Of a stretch of DNA of 64,000 nt, positions 8,484 to 17,133 are shown in pieces. The position numbers and the translations under genes are program-made. The notes beneath the pieces are model-generated. The model was not told the DNA's origin. It saw only the letters and a list, made by a program, of their open reading frames with translations, and ran no database searches. The number at the start of each line of letters is the position of its first letter. Within the stretch, counting starts at the first letter, position 1. This DNA is from JBEDUK01 sp963781595 (GTDB lineage Bacteria > Actinomycetota > UBA4738): NCBI GenBank assembly GCA_963781595.1, contig CAWAGG010000006.1:682001-746000 (forward strand), given 5' to 3'.

Positions 8484-8885
8484 TCAGCGGCCGTTGCCGT
8501 GGTCGTCGCCGCGGTCGTGGTTCGGGCCGTCGTCGGCCCCGCGGCCGTGCTGACCCTGCTGGTCCTCGGCGCCGCCGCCCGGGCCGCGGTTGCGGCCGTG
8601 GGCATCTGGTCCGCGGTTCTGCCCGCGATCGTCGCCCATCTCGCGCTCGCCCTCGGCGACCCGGCCCCGGGCCTCGGCCTGACGGCCGCGGTCGTCGCCG
8701 GCCTGCGTCTCGCCCTCGGCGATCCGGCCGCGGACCTCCGCCTCGTGTCGCTGCTCGGCGACCGTGGTCACCTTGGCGGGGCGCTCTCTGCCGCCCGCCG
8801 ACGCGACCGCGCCGATCCCGAGGCCCGACAGGATCGTTGCACCGGCTGCGGTGGCGATCACGAATCTCCTCACCTGCACCTTCAT
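8484..8885 (-). CDS. Exported Arg/Gly/Asp-rich low-complexity protein
   Basis: A 133-residue protein with a clear Sec signal peptide (MKVQVRRFVIATAAGATILS, then GLGIGAVASAGG). The mature part is highly charged and repetitive, built from units such as RGRIAEGETQAGDDRGRQAE and ending GNGR. AAGGAGG lies seven bases ahead of the ATG. It is the last of the small exported-protein genes downstream of the two-component system on the same strand. It has GTTAG repeats spaced 11 bases apart about 90 bases upstream of its start, so control by that system is plausible. No family is recognised. Confidence 0.65.
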   Translation of the reverse strand: MKVQVRRFVIATAAGATILSGLGIGAVASAGGRERPAKVTTVAEQRHEAEVRGRIAEGETQAGDDRGRQAEARGRVAEGEREMGDDRGQNRGPDAHGRNRGPGGGAEDQQGQHGRGADDGPNHDRGDDHGNGR

Positions 8886-8974
8886 GTCGTTCCCTCCTTC
8901 CCTCGGTGGTTCCGGACAGAGACCACGCTAGGGAGGGCCAGGGAAGCACCACGGTTCGGAGCGGTGAATGGTTC

Positions 8975-8990
8975 GTTAGGATCCGGTTAG
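8975..8990. promoter_or_regulatory. GTTAG direct repeats with 11-bp spacing (possible response-regulator site)
   Basis: GTTAGGATCCGGTTAG contains two GTTAG units exactly 11 bases apart, one helical turn. It lies about 90 bases upstream of the exported-protein gene that starts at 8885. Tandem half-sites with this spacing are typical of OmpR-family regulators. Similar repeats occur upstream of the response-regulator gene (11820-11845). Confidence 0.35.
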
Positions 8991-9030
8991 AAGACCGGAT
9001 GCCGGCGGCCGAGCCGCCCGGACGGGGAGG

Positions 9031-9438
9031 TCAGTCGTCCCCGCCGCCGTGGCCGCGGCCGTCCTTGCCCCCGCCACCACGGTCGTCCTTGCCGCCGCCG
9101 CCGTGATCGTCCTTGCCCCCGCCGGAGCCGCCACCGGAGCCGCCGCTCGAACCGCCGCTGCCCGAGTCCGATCCGCTGCCCGACCCGCCGCCGTGGCCGC
9201 TCGGGCTCGAGGTGGACCCCTCGTTCGAACCGTCCTCCGAGCCCTTGTCGTTCCCGGACCGGTCTTCGGACGGGGTCGGGCTCGCATGGATCGTGGTGGA
9301 GGGGCTGGGACGAACGGGGAGCGGTACGGAATCCGCGGAGGCGCCGAGGCTCGACACGATCAGGTACCCGGCGAACGCCAGGGCGACCGGAAGGATCACG
9401 CCGGCGGCCGTGAGCAGCGCGGTTCTGGCTCCCCTCAT
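9031..9438 (-). CDS. Membrane-anchored Ser/Gly/Asp-rich protein
   Basis: A 135-residue protein with an N-terminal transmembrane anchor or signal peptide (RTALLTAAGVILPVALAFAG, about residues 5-28). A Ser/Thr/Pro linker follows, then a low-complexity tail rich in Gly, Ser and GGGKDD repeats. The ATG at 9438 is chosen because the upstream frame is arginine-rich non-signal sequence. It follows the sensor kinase gene on the same strand, separated by 47 bases containing direct repeats. The tail would be extracellular. No family is recognised. Confidence 0.6.
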   Translation of the reverse strand: MRGARTALLTAAGVILPVALAFAGYLIVSSLGASADSVPLPVRPSPSTTIHASPTPSEDRSGNDKGSEDGSNEGSTSSPSGHGGGSGSGSDSGSGGSSGGSGGGSGGGKDDHGGGGKDDRGGGGKDGRGHGGGDD

Positions 9439-9458
9439 CGTCCCCACGGTACCGGCGC

Positions 9459-9479
9459 CTTCCCCAAACCTTCCCAAAG
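9459..9479. promoter_or_regulatory. Direct repeat CTTCCC(C)AAA, 11-bp period
   Basis: CTTCCCCAAAC is followed directly by CTTCCCAAAG, two near-identical units in phase with the DNA helix. They lie between the sensor kinase gene and the gene starting at 9438, where a promoter or operator for the latter would be. The units differ in sequence from the GTTAG-type repeats nearby, so recognition by the same regulator is uncertain. Confidence 0.25.
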
Positions 9480-9485
9480 CGACGG

Positions 9486-11039
9486 TTAAGGATCGGTAGG
9501 TGGAACGCTGGCGACAGGTTCCGGCTTGGCCTCCGGCGCCGCCCGGCCCGCGGGCACGGCGCCCCGGCCGGGGGCGGCCGGGAACGAGGCCTCGAACCGC
9601 GTCCCGTCGACGCCCGTGACGTCCGTCAGGCGGACCTCGCCGTTCCATCTGCGCACCAGCTCCGCGACGATCGCGAGGCCGAGCCCGGTGCCCGGGCCCG
9701 AGGACAGGCCCGTCGAGCCCCGGTAGAAGCGTTCGAAGATCCGCTCGCGCTCCTCCGGCGGGATGCCCGGTCCGTCGTTCGCGACCGCCAGCGTCGCCGT
9801 TCCGGCGGAGGACACGGCCTCGATCGTGACGTCGCCGCCCGGTGGCGAGTACCGGATCGCGTTCTCGATCAGGTTGTCGAGCACGTTAGCGAGGTCGCCG
9901 GGATCCGCGATCATGGTCACTGGGTCGCACCGCCCGATCGAGAGCGCCGCATCCTGCGCGCGGGCGGTGTCGCTCCAGCGGTCGGCGGCCTCGTGGACCG
10001 CCGCGCTCAGGTCGACCCGCGAACCCGCGGTCCCGACCGACGATGCGCTGGCCAGCGCGAGCAGGTCGTCGACCAGCGACCCCAGCCGCGCGAGTTCGGC
10101 CTGGGCCTTCGACGCCTGTTCGCCGGGGAACCCGCCCTCCCCTTCGATCGCCTCCAGTCGGAGCCGGATCCCGGTCATCGGGGTGCGGAGCTGGTGCGAC
10201 GCGTTCGCGACGAAGTCCCGTTGCGCGCCGAGGTTCGCCTCCAGCGCGTCGGCCATCCGGTTGAACGATTCGCCGAGGCTCGCGATCTCCTCGGGACCCT
10301 CCACCGGCGCGCGGGCCTCCAGGTCACCCCGGCCCAGATCTTCGGCCGTTCGCTCCAGACGCTCGACGGGGCGGGCGATCGAGCGCGCGAGGAACCACGC
10401 CAGGACGAGGCCCACCACGATCACGGAGAGCCCGATCAGGGCGAACGCGACCCACGATCGGTAGATCGTCGCGTTCACCTGCGCCGTCGGGTAGGACGCA
10501 CGGACGGCGCCGATCACCCCGCGATCGTGGATCACGGGGGCGGTGACCAGCAGCAACGGCTCGCCGGCCGACTCGCTGTCGCGGGTCCGCCGGTCCGGGA
10601 GCGTCGTCTGGCCCTGGGAGAGGATCGCCGCGAACTCCGGACGCGCCGGCGTCGCGAACAGCGAGCCCGGCGCCACCTCGTGGGCGGTGTCGTAGATCAG
10701 CCGCCCGTTCGCGTCGACCACCACGATCCGCGCGTGCGAGGCCTGCGCGGCGAAGTCGGCGACCTGGGCGACCGCCTGCTCGGGGTTGGGGAGGGCCTTG
10801 TTCGGCGTCGCGATCGCCGCCACGTCGTCGTTGATCGCCGAGGCGACGATCTCCGTGTACGTCACGATCGTCGACTCGATCGCGCGGTGCTCGTCCCGGG
10901 CGATCGTGATCGCGAGCGGGATCTCCAGCGCGATCACGACCACCGTCAGGATGTACGCCGCGGCCAGCATCAGCCGGCCGCGCAGGCTCATCCGCTTCTT
11001 CCGTCCGGAGACCCGGCGGTCGGTCCGGTCGCCCGCCAC
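9486..11039 (-). CDS. Two-component sensor histidine kinase
   Basis: A 517-residue membrane histidine kinase. Transmembrane segments at about 22-47 and 206-232 flank an extracellular sensor domain of about 155 residues. A HAMP linker follows (SIARPVERLERTAEDLGRGD). The HisKA domain has the phospho-acceptor His282 in NASHQLRTPMTG, and the ATPase domain has the N box ENAIRYSP, DGPGIPPEER and GTGLGLAIV. The C-terminus is a Pro/Ala-rich tail. The GTG start lies six bases after the response-regulator stop. An internal ATG at 10991 (MSLRGRL) has a better ribosome site (GGAAGAAG) and is an alternative start. It forms an operon with the OmpR-type regulator. Confidence 0.92.
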   Translation of the reverse strand: MAGDRTDRRVSGRKKRMSLRGRLMLAAAYILTVVVIALEIPLAITIARDEHRAIESTIVTYTEIVASAINDDVAAIATPNKALPNPEQAVAQVADFAAQASHARIVVVDANGRLIYDTAHEVAPGSLFATPARPEFAAILSQGQTTLPDRRTRDSESAGEPLLLVTAPVIHDRGVIGAVRASYPTAQVNATIYRSWVAFALIGLSVIVVGLVLAWFLARSIARPVERLERTAEDLGRGDLEARAPVEGPEEIASLGESFNRMADALEANLGAQRDFVANASHQLRTPMTGIRLRLEAIEGEGGFPGEQASKAQAELARLGSLVDDLLALASASSVGTAGSRVDLSAAVHEAADRWSDTARAQDAALSIGRCDPVTMIADPGDLANVLDNLIENAIRYSPPGGDVTIEAVSSAGTATLAVANDGPGIPPEERERIFERFYRGSTGLSSGPGTGLGLAIVAELVRRWNGEVRLTDVTGVDGTRFEASFPAAPGRGAVPAGRAAPEAKPEPVASVPPTDP

Positions 11040-11045
11040 CGCGGA

Positions 11046-11759
11046 TCAGGCGGGTTCGCCCGCCAACTCCTCGGCCGAGGAGAACCGGAAGCCGACCCCC
11101 CGGACCGTGTGGATGTACCGGGATTCCACCGGGTCGTCGCCCAGCTTCTTGCGCAGCGAACTCACGTGCACGTCGAGCGTCTTCGTCGACCCGTACCAGT
11201 TCGGGTCCCAGACCTCGTCCATCAGCTCGGTTCGGCTGACGACCTTGCCCGCCTGTTCGATCAGCATCCGGAGGAGCTCGAACTCCTTCAGCGTGAGGTC
11301 GAGCGTCTCCTCGCCCTTCGTCACCGTGTGGGTGTCGAGGTTCACCACGACGTCGCCGACGTCGATCGACGACCGGCCGGCGGCCGACGGTGCCGACGTC
11401 CTGCGCAGCACGGCCCGGATCCGGGCGATCAGCTCGGCGGCGCCGAACGGCTTGACCACGTAGTCGTCGGCGCCCAATTCCAGGCCCACCACCTTGTCCA
11501 GCTCCTCGCCGCGGGCGGTCAAGACGATCACCGGGGTGCGGGCGGTCGCACGGATCTGGCGAAGCACCTCGCGCCCATCGCCGTCGGGGAGCATCAGGTC
11601 CAGGAGGACCAGGTCCGGGGATCGAGCCTTGAACGCCTCGAGGCCCTCGGCCACTGTGGCAGCGACGAATGGTTCGAACGACTCCCGCCGGAGCGCCGCC
11701 TCGAGCGGATCGGAGATCGATCCCTCGTCCTCGATCAGGAGGATCCGTCGTCCCGACAT
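11046..11759 (-). CDS. OmpR/PhoB-family response regulator
   Basis: A 237-residue DNA-binding response regulator. The receiver domain (about 5-118) has the acidic pocket Glu10/Asp11, phospho-acceptor Asp54 (VLLDLML) and the conserved Lys in VVKPFG. The C-terminal winged helix (about 135-230) contains LTLKEFELLRMLIEQAGKVV and ends in VRGVGFRF, the hallmark of the OmpR family. It is cotranscribed with the histidine kinase. The upstream gap, shared with the divergent exported-protein gene at 11941, holds three hexamer repeats spaced 10 bases apart. Autoregulation is therefore likely. The stimulus is unknown. Confidence 0.93.
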   Translation of the reverse strand: MSGRRILLIEDEGSISDPLEAALRRESFEPFVAATVAEGLEAFKARSPDLVLLDLMLPDGDGREVLRQIRATARTPVIVLTARGEELDKVVGLELGADDYVVKPFGAAELIARIRAVLRRTSAPSAAGRSSIDVGDVVVNLDTHTVTKGEETLDLTLKEFELLRMLIEQAGKVVSRTELMDEVWDPNWYGSTKTLDVHVSSLRKKLGDDPVESRYIHTVRGVGFRFSSAEELAGEPA

Positions 11760-11819
11760 GGCGCCATGGTAGCTGGGACGGCGCCCTGGCGCGGGGACGC
11801 GACGCGCCGAGCGGAATCC

Positions 11820-11845
11820 TCAACCGGTCCTAACCCGCCCTTACC
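11820..11845. promoter_or_regulatory. Three tandem hexamers, 10-bp spacing, between divergent genes
   Basis: TCAACC, CTAACC and CTTACC begin at 11820, 11830 and 11840, each ten bases apart. On the minus strand they read GGTAAG, GGTTAG and GGTTGA, resembling the GTTAG repeats at 8975. The array sits between the response-regulator gene (start 11759) and the exported-protein gene (start 11941). It is a good candidate operator for the regulator. Confidence 0.4.
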
Positions 11846-11940
11846 CCTCGCTGGGCATCCGCTGACCGGACCCCCCGTAGACATGGGTATACGGAAGCGC
11901 CGGACCGACCGGCGCAGGGGACATGGAAAGGGGAATCGGC

Positions 11941-12330
11941 ATGAAGAGGGCGATCCGTTTCGGACTGGCAGGGCTGCTCGCCGCGGGCCTGCTGTCGGCC
12001 GCTCCGGCCGCGCTCGCGAAGGGCGGCGGCGGGGTCAGCAAGTCGGGCAACTGCAGCGCCTCCAGCACGTGGAAGCTGAAGGCCAAGCCCGACAACGGCA
12101 AGATCGAGGTGGAGTTCGAGGTCGACACCAACGTCAACGGTCAGACCTGGAACGTGGTCCTGAGGGACAACGGCACGCAGGTGTTCAAGGGCAAGAAGAC
12201 GACCCAGCCGCCCAGCGGGTCCTTCACCGCCCGGAAGCTGATCACGAACCAGGCGGGGACCGACAAGATCGCGGGCAAGGCGAAGAACCCGGCCACCGGT
12301 GAGAGCTGCGTGGGCTCGGTGAGCCTGTAG
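11941..12330 (+). CDS. Small exported protein, unknown family
   Basis: A 129-residue protein with a Sec signal peptide (MKRAIRFGLAGLLAAGLLSA, cleavage near ALAKG). The mature domain of about 105 residues is predicted to be beta-rich, with two Cys (NCSAS near the N-terminus and ESCVG near the C-terminus) that could form a disulfide. The ATG at 11941 is chosen over the one at 11923, because AAGGGGAA lies just upstream and the signal peptide begins there. It is divergent from the response regulator with tandem repeats between them. Function is unknown; regulation by the two-component system is an inference. Confidence 0.7.
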   Translation: MKRAIRFGLAGLLAAGLLSAAPAALAKGGGGVSKSGNCSASSTWKLKAKPDNGKIEVEFEVDTNVNGQTWNVVLRDNGTQVFKGKKTTQPPSGSFTARKLITNQAGTDKIAGKAKNPATGESCVGSVSL

Positions 12331-12350
12331 GCACCACGCGACGAGAGCGA

Positions 12351-12385
12351 AGGAGCTCTGCGCCGACGAACGGCGCCGGGCTCCT
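12351..12385. terminator. Bidirectional hairpin terminator
   Basis: AGGAGC pairs with GCTCCT and, inside it, GCGCCG pairs with CGGCGC around an ACGAA loop. It lies between the convergent exported-protein gene (ends 12330) and the lipoprotein gene (ends 12417). Confidence 0.6.
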
Positions 12386-12416
12386 CCGTGTGCGGGCAGA
12401 CCCGCGGCCGCCGCGT

Positions 12417-13001
12417 TCAGCCTGCGGGATGGGTTCCCGACGGGTACGTCGGTAGGGGATCGGGCTTCTTTCCTACGAGCACCATCAGTCCCATCGAAAG
12501 CAGCGACAGGACGATCGCGACGACGATCGCGCCGAGGAACATCGGCGCGACCGCGGAGCCCAGCGCTGGTCCTCCTTCAGACGGAACCCGCAGTCCGTGG
12601 ATCGCCGGAAGGAGCCCATCGACCATCCAAGCCTCACCGTCGGATCCGCCGGTCGTCGGACACAGATTCGCCGTTCCCATCTCGGTGCGCCCGTCCAGGG
12701 TCACGACGCGGTACGGGACGAGCGTTTCGGGGTCGCACGGGTGGAGGCCGGGTACGAGGACCGTGGCGCTTGACCCAACCTCGATCACGTCGAGCTGGCC
12801 GGGGTCCTTCGCCCGCCATCCTGGGAGGATCCGGTTGCTCAGGTCGTTCGGTGCGTAGAGCTCGAGCTGGCCGGCCTTGCCCTGGTTCAGCGCCAGGAGC
12901 CAGCGTTCGACGATTCCCTCCGGGCGTTGCGTCGAACCGCACGCGGACAGCATCGCCGTGGCGACGGCCGCCATCGCGATGGCCGCGGCACGGCGCCTCA
13001 C
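12417..13001 (-). CDS. Predicted lipoprotein with C-terminal membrane segment
   Basis: A 194-residue protein starting at a GTG that overlaps the MFS stop (GTGA). The short signal peptide ends in the lipobox LSAC, so the mature N-terminal Cys would be lipid-modified. An extracellular domain of about 120 residues follows, then a C-terminal transmembrane helix (FLGAIVVAIVLSLLSMGLMV) and a short cytoplasmic tail rich in Pro. No family is recognised. The one-base-resolution coupling to the transporter gene suggests a shared role. Confidence 0.6.
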   Translation of the reverse strand: MRRRAAAIAMAAVATAMLSACGSTQRPEGIVERWLLALNQGKAGQLELYAPNDLSNRILPGWRAKDPGQLDVIEVGSSATVLVPGLHPCDPETLVPYRVVTLDGRTEMGTANLCPTTGGSDGEAWMVDGLLPAIHGLRVPSEGGPALGSAVAPMFLGAIVVAIVLSLLSMGLMVLVGKKPDPLPTYPSGTHPAG

Positions 13002-14307
13002 AGGGCCGCCTGCCACTCGAGCGCCGCGTCGAGCGCGTCCAGGTCGACGCCCTTCGTCTCCCCGACGTAGCGCCAGACGATCACCAGCACCGGGATCAGC
13101 GTCGCGATGAACACCGCGGTCATCGCCGCGCCGATCGAGCCGAGCGGCCCGGTCGTGTGGTCGCCGAGGACCCCGACGGTGAACGGCCCCAGCATCCCGC
13201 CGGGGATCTCGAACGCGTTCCGGCACCACGCGGCCGCGCGGCTCCGCACGTAGGTCGGGAAGAACTCCGTCGCGAAGGCCGACGTCATGCACGCCGAGCC
13301 GAGTCCGAAGAAGATCGCCAAACACAGCAGCGGCAGCATCAGCGGCACGCTCCGCGTCTGGAACAGCCAGATGCCGAACACCCCCGACGCCGCGGTGTAG
13401 AGCAGGAACGACGGCCGCCGCCCCCAGGCCTCCATCAGCCGGCCGCCGACCTGGAAGCCCGCGGCGCCGAGCACGCCGGCGACCGCGAGGTAGATCCCGG
13501 AAAGCGAGAACGACATCCCGACTTCCTGCTGCGCGTAGTACGGCCACCAGAACACTTGCGGCGGCCACCGCGTAGTACCGGAAGAAGTGCATCAGCCCGA
13601 CGGCCAGCAGGTTGTAGCGGAACGGGCGCTTCCAGGGTTCGAACAGCCCGCCGTGGTCGAGCCTCGCGCCGACGGCGCTCGCGCGGACGTTCGCGTAGCG
13701 CTCGGTCTCGCGCATGCCGCGGCGTGCGAACGCCACCACGATCAGCGGCACGATCCCGACGACGTAGAACGCGCGCCAGCCGATCGGCGTCGAACCGAGC
13801 CCGACGAACCCGAGCACGCCGACGAGGATCGCCCCGAGCGTCAACATCGCGACCAGGATCGCCAGGCTCCGGCCGCGTTCGTGCGACGGGAACTCCTCGA
13901 CGACGATGGTGATCGCGACCGCCCATTCAGCGCCCAGGAAGACCTGCGCGACGAACTGCGCCGCCGTGAGCATCGCGAGGTTCACGGACAACGCCGTCGC
14001 GATCACGGCGATCGTGTAGGCGGTGATCGTGATCAGCAGCAGGCGCTTGCGCCCGATCCGGTCGGCCTGCGCGGCCAGGAAGAACGCCACGACTGCGCCA
14101 CTCTGCGCGATCAGTTGGATCGTGCCGGCTTCGGCCTGCGTGCCGTTCAGATCGATCAGGATCAGTGACAGGACGAACGGCAGCACGAACCCGTCGTAGC
14201 CGTTGAAGAACGTTGCCGTCGATAACAGCCCCAACAGCTTGCGTCGGTACGCGTGCTCACCCCCGGTTCGGGTCCGGGGTCCTCGGCACGTCCGTGGCCT
14301 CTGCCAT
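12998..14307 (-). pseudogene. MFS transporter, sugar-porter-like, interrupted by two frameshifts
   Basis: A major facilitator of about 435 residues once two single-base shifts are allowed for. From the ATG at 14307 the frame reads MAEATDVPRTPDPNR and meets a stop inside a run of five G/C near 14264. Removing one base continues into RRKLLGLLSTATFFNGYDGF and the first six helices, with the family motifs DRIGRKR and EFFPTYVRSRAAA. A second shift near 13556 joins YYAVAAAS to VFWWPYYAQQE and the last six helices. The total length minus two bases is divisible by three. Because the motifs are intact, sequencing error is as likely as real inactivation. The substrate is unknown. Confidence 0.75.
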
Positions 14308-14362
14308 GCCGGCGATTCTCGCCCGAAGCGGCGCCGAGCGCGAGCGCCTATCCTCCCGGTGC

Positions 14363-15014
14363 ATGGATGACGCGAAGCGGGACGCGCTCGACGCCGAGAT
14401 CCGGCGGCTGCTCGACCGCTACGACCACCCGGTCCTGCTGGAGATGGAGGCCGAAGCCGAGCAGACGCGACTTCCCGGCGATCGGGCGGACGGTCGGTGT
14501 CGTGGTCGAGATCCTCGCGCGATCGATCGGCGCACGGCGCGTGTTCGAACTGGGCTCGGGGTTCGGGTATTCGGCGTACTGGTTCGCCCGCGCCGTCGGC
14601 GACGGCGGCGAGGTCCACCTGACGGAGTTCGACGAAGCGAACATCGTAAAGGCACATGACTACCTGGGCCGCGCCGGGCTCGAGCGGCGGTGCGCCTTCC
14701 ACACGGGCGACGCGCTGTCGTCCTTCGCGTCAGTGCCGGGCGAGTTCGACATCGTGTTCTGCGACATCGACAAGCATGGGTACCCGCGGGCGTTCCGCGA
14801 GGCGCGTAGCCGGATCCGCGCCGGTGGCCTGTGGATCTGCGACAACTCGCTCGGGATCGGCGCCGGCACGATCGTGGACGACCTCCCGGGGCGGGCCGGA
14901 GAGATGATCCAGGGGATCAGGGAGCACGACGAACTCGTCTCCGCGGATCCCGACTTCGTCGCGACGATCCTCCCGATCCGCGAGGGCGTGATGGTCGCCC
15001 TGCGCCTGCGCTGA
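14363..15014 (+). CDS. Class I SAM-dependent O-methyltransferase, frameshifted
   Basis: A catechol-O-methyltransferase-like enzyme of about 217 residues. The start at 14363 gives MDDAKRDALDAEIRRLLDRY. Near 14473 the frame must change to keep homology, joining EMEAEAEQT to RDFPAIGRTV. The SAM-binding motif is VFELGSGFGYSA, followed by the acidic VHLTEFDE, and FCDIDKHGYPRAF carries the catalytic/metal Asp of this family. Either two bases (CG in a CGCGCG run) are missing or one is extra. It is divergent from the broken MFS gene with 55 bases between. An indel error is plausible since all motifs are preserved. Confidence 0.75.
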
Positions 15015-15032
15015 CGTCGTCGCCCTGCCCGA

Positions 15033-15063
15033 CCCCTCGCCTGCCCTGAGGCAGGCGTAGGGG
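15033..15063 (+). promoter_or_regulatory. Hairpin that can sequester the ribosome site of the arginine decarboxylase gene
   Basis: CCCCTCGCCTGCC pairs with GGCAGGCG and AGGGG around a CTGA loop, with one bulged T. The last five bases (AGGGG, 15059-15063) are also the best ribosome-binding site for the ATG at 15072. The structure could act as a translational switch, or simply be a terminator for the methyltransferase gene. Confidence 0.4.
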
Positions 15064-15071
15064 AATCCCTG

Positions 15072-15701
15072 ATGTTCCGCGTCCCCGCGTCGTGCAGGCT
15101 TGGACGCGTGACGGTCCTCGACGAGACGTGTGCACAGCCCGAAGGCGTCCGGATGGGTCCGGACGTCGCCCCCGGCGTCGCCCGGTCCCCGGCACCTGGG
15201 CTGACGATCCAGGTCCGATCGGGCATCGGAACCGGCCCGACCACGCTCGCGGCGTTCGACGCGGCGCTCCGGTACGCCGGCGTGGCGAACCACAACCTGA
15301 TCCGGCTCTCCTCCGTGATCCCTCCGGGTTCGACGGTCGCCGAGCCGACGCGGGACGGGTTCACGCGCCAGGGCGAATGGGGGGATCGTCTCTACGTCGT
15401 GATGGCCGAACGGCGCACCGATGTCCCGGGCGACGAGGCGTGGGCGGGGATCGCGTGGACGCAGGAGCAGCGGAGCCGCAAGGGGCTGTTCGTCGAGCAC
15501 GAAGGCCTGTCCCGGGAACGCGTCGAAGCGGACCTGAGGGCCTCGCTCACGTCGATCGCGGGAGCGCGCGGAGTGACGTTCGGACCTCAGCGGATGCGGG
15601 TCACGGGTGCGCGCTGCGCCGGAATCCCCGTGTGCGCGTTGGTGCTGGCCGTGTACCGAGCCGAACCGTGGACGCCCGCCGGCCCGGCCGGTGGGCGCTA
15701 G
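15072..15701 (+). CDS. Pyruvoyl-dependent arginine decarboxylase
   Basis: A 209-residue protein matching the pyruvoyl-dependent arginine decarboxylase family, which makes agmatine for polyamine synthesis or acid resistance. The core reads VRSGIGTGPTTLAAFDAAL followed by NHNLIRLSSVIPPGS. Cleavage between Ser80 and Ser81 would create the pyruvoyl group on the larger chain. Downstream, WAGIAWTQEQ and KGLFVEHEG fit the family. The ATG at 15072 has AGGGGA upstream but in a hairpin; GTG 15108 and ATG 15153 are alternative starts, since the first 40 residues are not conserved. No other polyamine gene is adjacent. Confidence 0.82.
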   Translation: MFRVPASCRLGRVTVLDETCAQPEGVRMGPDVAPGVARSPAPGLTIQVRSGIGTGPTTLAAFDAALRYAGVANHNLIRLSSVIPPGSTVAEPTRDGFTRQGEWGDRLYVVMAERRTDVPGDEAWAGIAWTQEQRSRKGLFVEHEGLSRERVEADLRASLTSIAGARGVTFGPQRMRVTGARCAGIPVCALVLAVYRAEPWTPAGPAGGR

Positions 15702-15778
15702 AGGCGATGGCTCCCGCCGCGACCGTCGGCGAGACCGTGATCATCGCCGGCGGGTCGGTTGCATCGGGCCTCCCGCGA

Positions 15779-16357
15779 TCAGGCCTCGACCTGGAACGTC
15801 ACCGAATCCAGCACGCGCGGGGAGAACGGCAGGTGATCCGCGGCCACGTACTCCGCGACGAGGATGTGCGAGCCGGGGGTCACGTTCACCACGGTGGACT
15901 CGGACGTCGTCATCGCCACGATCGCGCCGTCGATCAGCACGTGGATGTGACCCGTGGTCGGGCTCAGCTTCGTCGTGGTGAACGGAACGATCCGCCCACC
16001 GATCACCCGCACGCGGATCGGCACGCTCGCCGGGTCGCCACGGAACACGTCGCCGGCGCGCGGCGAGACGATCTCGATACGCGCCGGGCTGGATGGACGT
16101 GTCGCTCGGACCGGCCGGATGATCGGGGGCAGGACCAGCGCGAGGATCACGCATCCCACCGCTCCGGCCGCGGCGGCCCATCCGAGCGCCGCCGGGAGGC
16201 GGAGGAACCCCTTCCCTCGGAGCCGTGCCACGGCGATCCACCCGAGCAGCAGCGCCCCGATGAAGAGCAGGCTGGCGACGCCCTGGTCGAGCGTTCCGGC
16301 GCCGTCGGCCACGATCGCCGCGACCGCCGACGCGCCGCGCCTCGCCGACGGGATCAC
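15779..16357 (-). CDS. Membrane protein with extracellular Ig-like domain (DUF4399-like)
   Basis: A 192-residue protein with two transmembrane helices (about 23-44 and 55-80) and a C-terminal extracellular beta-sandwich of about 100 residues. That domain (IEIVSPRAGDVFRGD, GHIHVLIDGAIV, VTPGSHILVAEYVA) is clearly related to the lipoprotein encoded at 18943-19395. The GHIHVLIDG motif recalls DUF4399-type domains. It is the last gene of the minus-strand cluster, and its GTG start overlaps the stop of the preceding gene (GTGA). A metal- or redox-related extracytoplasmic role is suggested only by the neighbours. Confidence 0.6.
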   Translation of the reverse strand: MIPSARRGASAVAAIVADGAGTLDQGVASLLFIGALLLGWIAVARLRGKGFLRLPAALGWAAAAGAVGCVILALVLPPIIRPVRATRPSSPARIEIVSPRAGDVFRGDPASVPIRVRVIGGRIVPFTTTKLSPTTGHIHVLIDGAIVAMTTSESTVVNVTPGSHILVAEYVAADHLPFSPRVLDSVTFQVEA

Positions 16358-17133
16358 GAGGAGCCGAACTCCCGCTCGCCGCGGTCGCGGAACCGACGGA
16401 TCACGCGGGGCGACGTCACCAGCAGGATCAGCAGGACGACCGCGCCCGCGATCAGCAACGGCAGGAAGGAACGCGATGGCGCACGCGCGGTGCCGCCGCC
16501 CGATCGCCCGACGGCGAAGTACCCGAGCTCCTGGACCTTGGCGGACGCCTGATGCGACGTCGGCAGGTCCGTCGTGGACAGGATCTGCCACGAACGGCCG
16601 TCTGCCGACGCGAGGATCACGTGCTTCAAGGAGCCCGCGCCGAAGGTCGCGTCCGCCGGATACACCAGCGCCAGGTCGCCGGCGGTCGCGAGCGTCGGGA
16701 TCGACGCCCCTCCGGGCCGGTACGCGGCCTTGATCCGGTACGCGTTCCCGTCGAACGAGAGCGACGGCGGCGCGTCGCCGAGCGTGCCCGGGTCGACCGG
16801 GTCGACGGTGACCTGGACCGACCGCTGTCCCTTCGATGCGGGGACCGAACCATTCTGGAGGATCAGGGTGGCCTGCTGGTCGTTCGTGACGACGACCCCA
16901 CCCTGGAACGTGCCGCCATCGAACGCGAAGGTGGCGTCGGCGGGCGTGGGCGGTTCGTTGTCCGGCGCGAGCGGTGGCGGCGGGCTGACCCACCGGTACG
17001 GCTGGGGTGGCGCGAGCCCGTCCAGCAGCGGCCGGCGGGCGAGCGGGCTCAGGTGCCCGCTCACGGACGCGCCCACGAGGTACACGGCCACGACGCCGAG
17101 GCCGATTAGCAGCGTGCGCCGGCCCAGCGTCAC
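16354..17133 (-). CDS. Membrane-anchored extracellular protein, unknown
   Basis: A 259-residue protein with an N-terminal anchor (TLLIGLGVVAVYLVGASVSG), a Pro-rich linker (WVSPPPPLAPDNEPPTP), an extracellular beta-rich domain of about 150 residues and a C-terminal transmembrane helix (FLPLLIAGAVVLLILLV) followed by a basic tail. No family is recognised. The GTG start overlaps the stop of the binding-protein gene, and its own stop overlaps the next start. It is therefore embedded in a tightly coupled operon. Confidence 0.6.
   Translation of the reverse strand: MTLGRRTLLIGLGVVAVYLVGASVSGHLSPLARRPLLDGLAPPQPYRWVSPPPPLAPDNEPPTPADATFAFDGGTFQGGVVVTNDQQATLILQNGSVPASKGQRSVQVTVDPVDPGTLGDAPPSLSFDGNAYRIKAAYRPGGASIPTLATAGDLALVYPADATFGAGSLKHVILASADGRSWQILSTTDLPTSHQASAKVQELGYFAVGRSGGGTARAPSRSFLPLLIAGAVVLLILLVTSPRVIRRFRDRGEREFGSS

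Noticed and set aside
9993..12302. A 769-codon open frame on the plus strand
   Set aside because: It runs antisense to the histidine kinase and response regulator, is Arg/Gly/Asp-rich and has no domain; it is a high-GC shadow.
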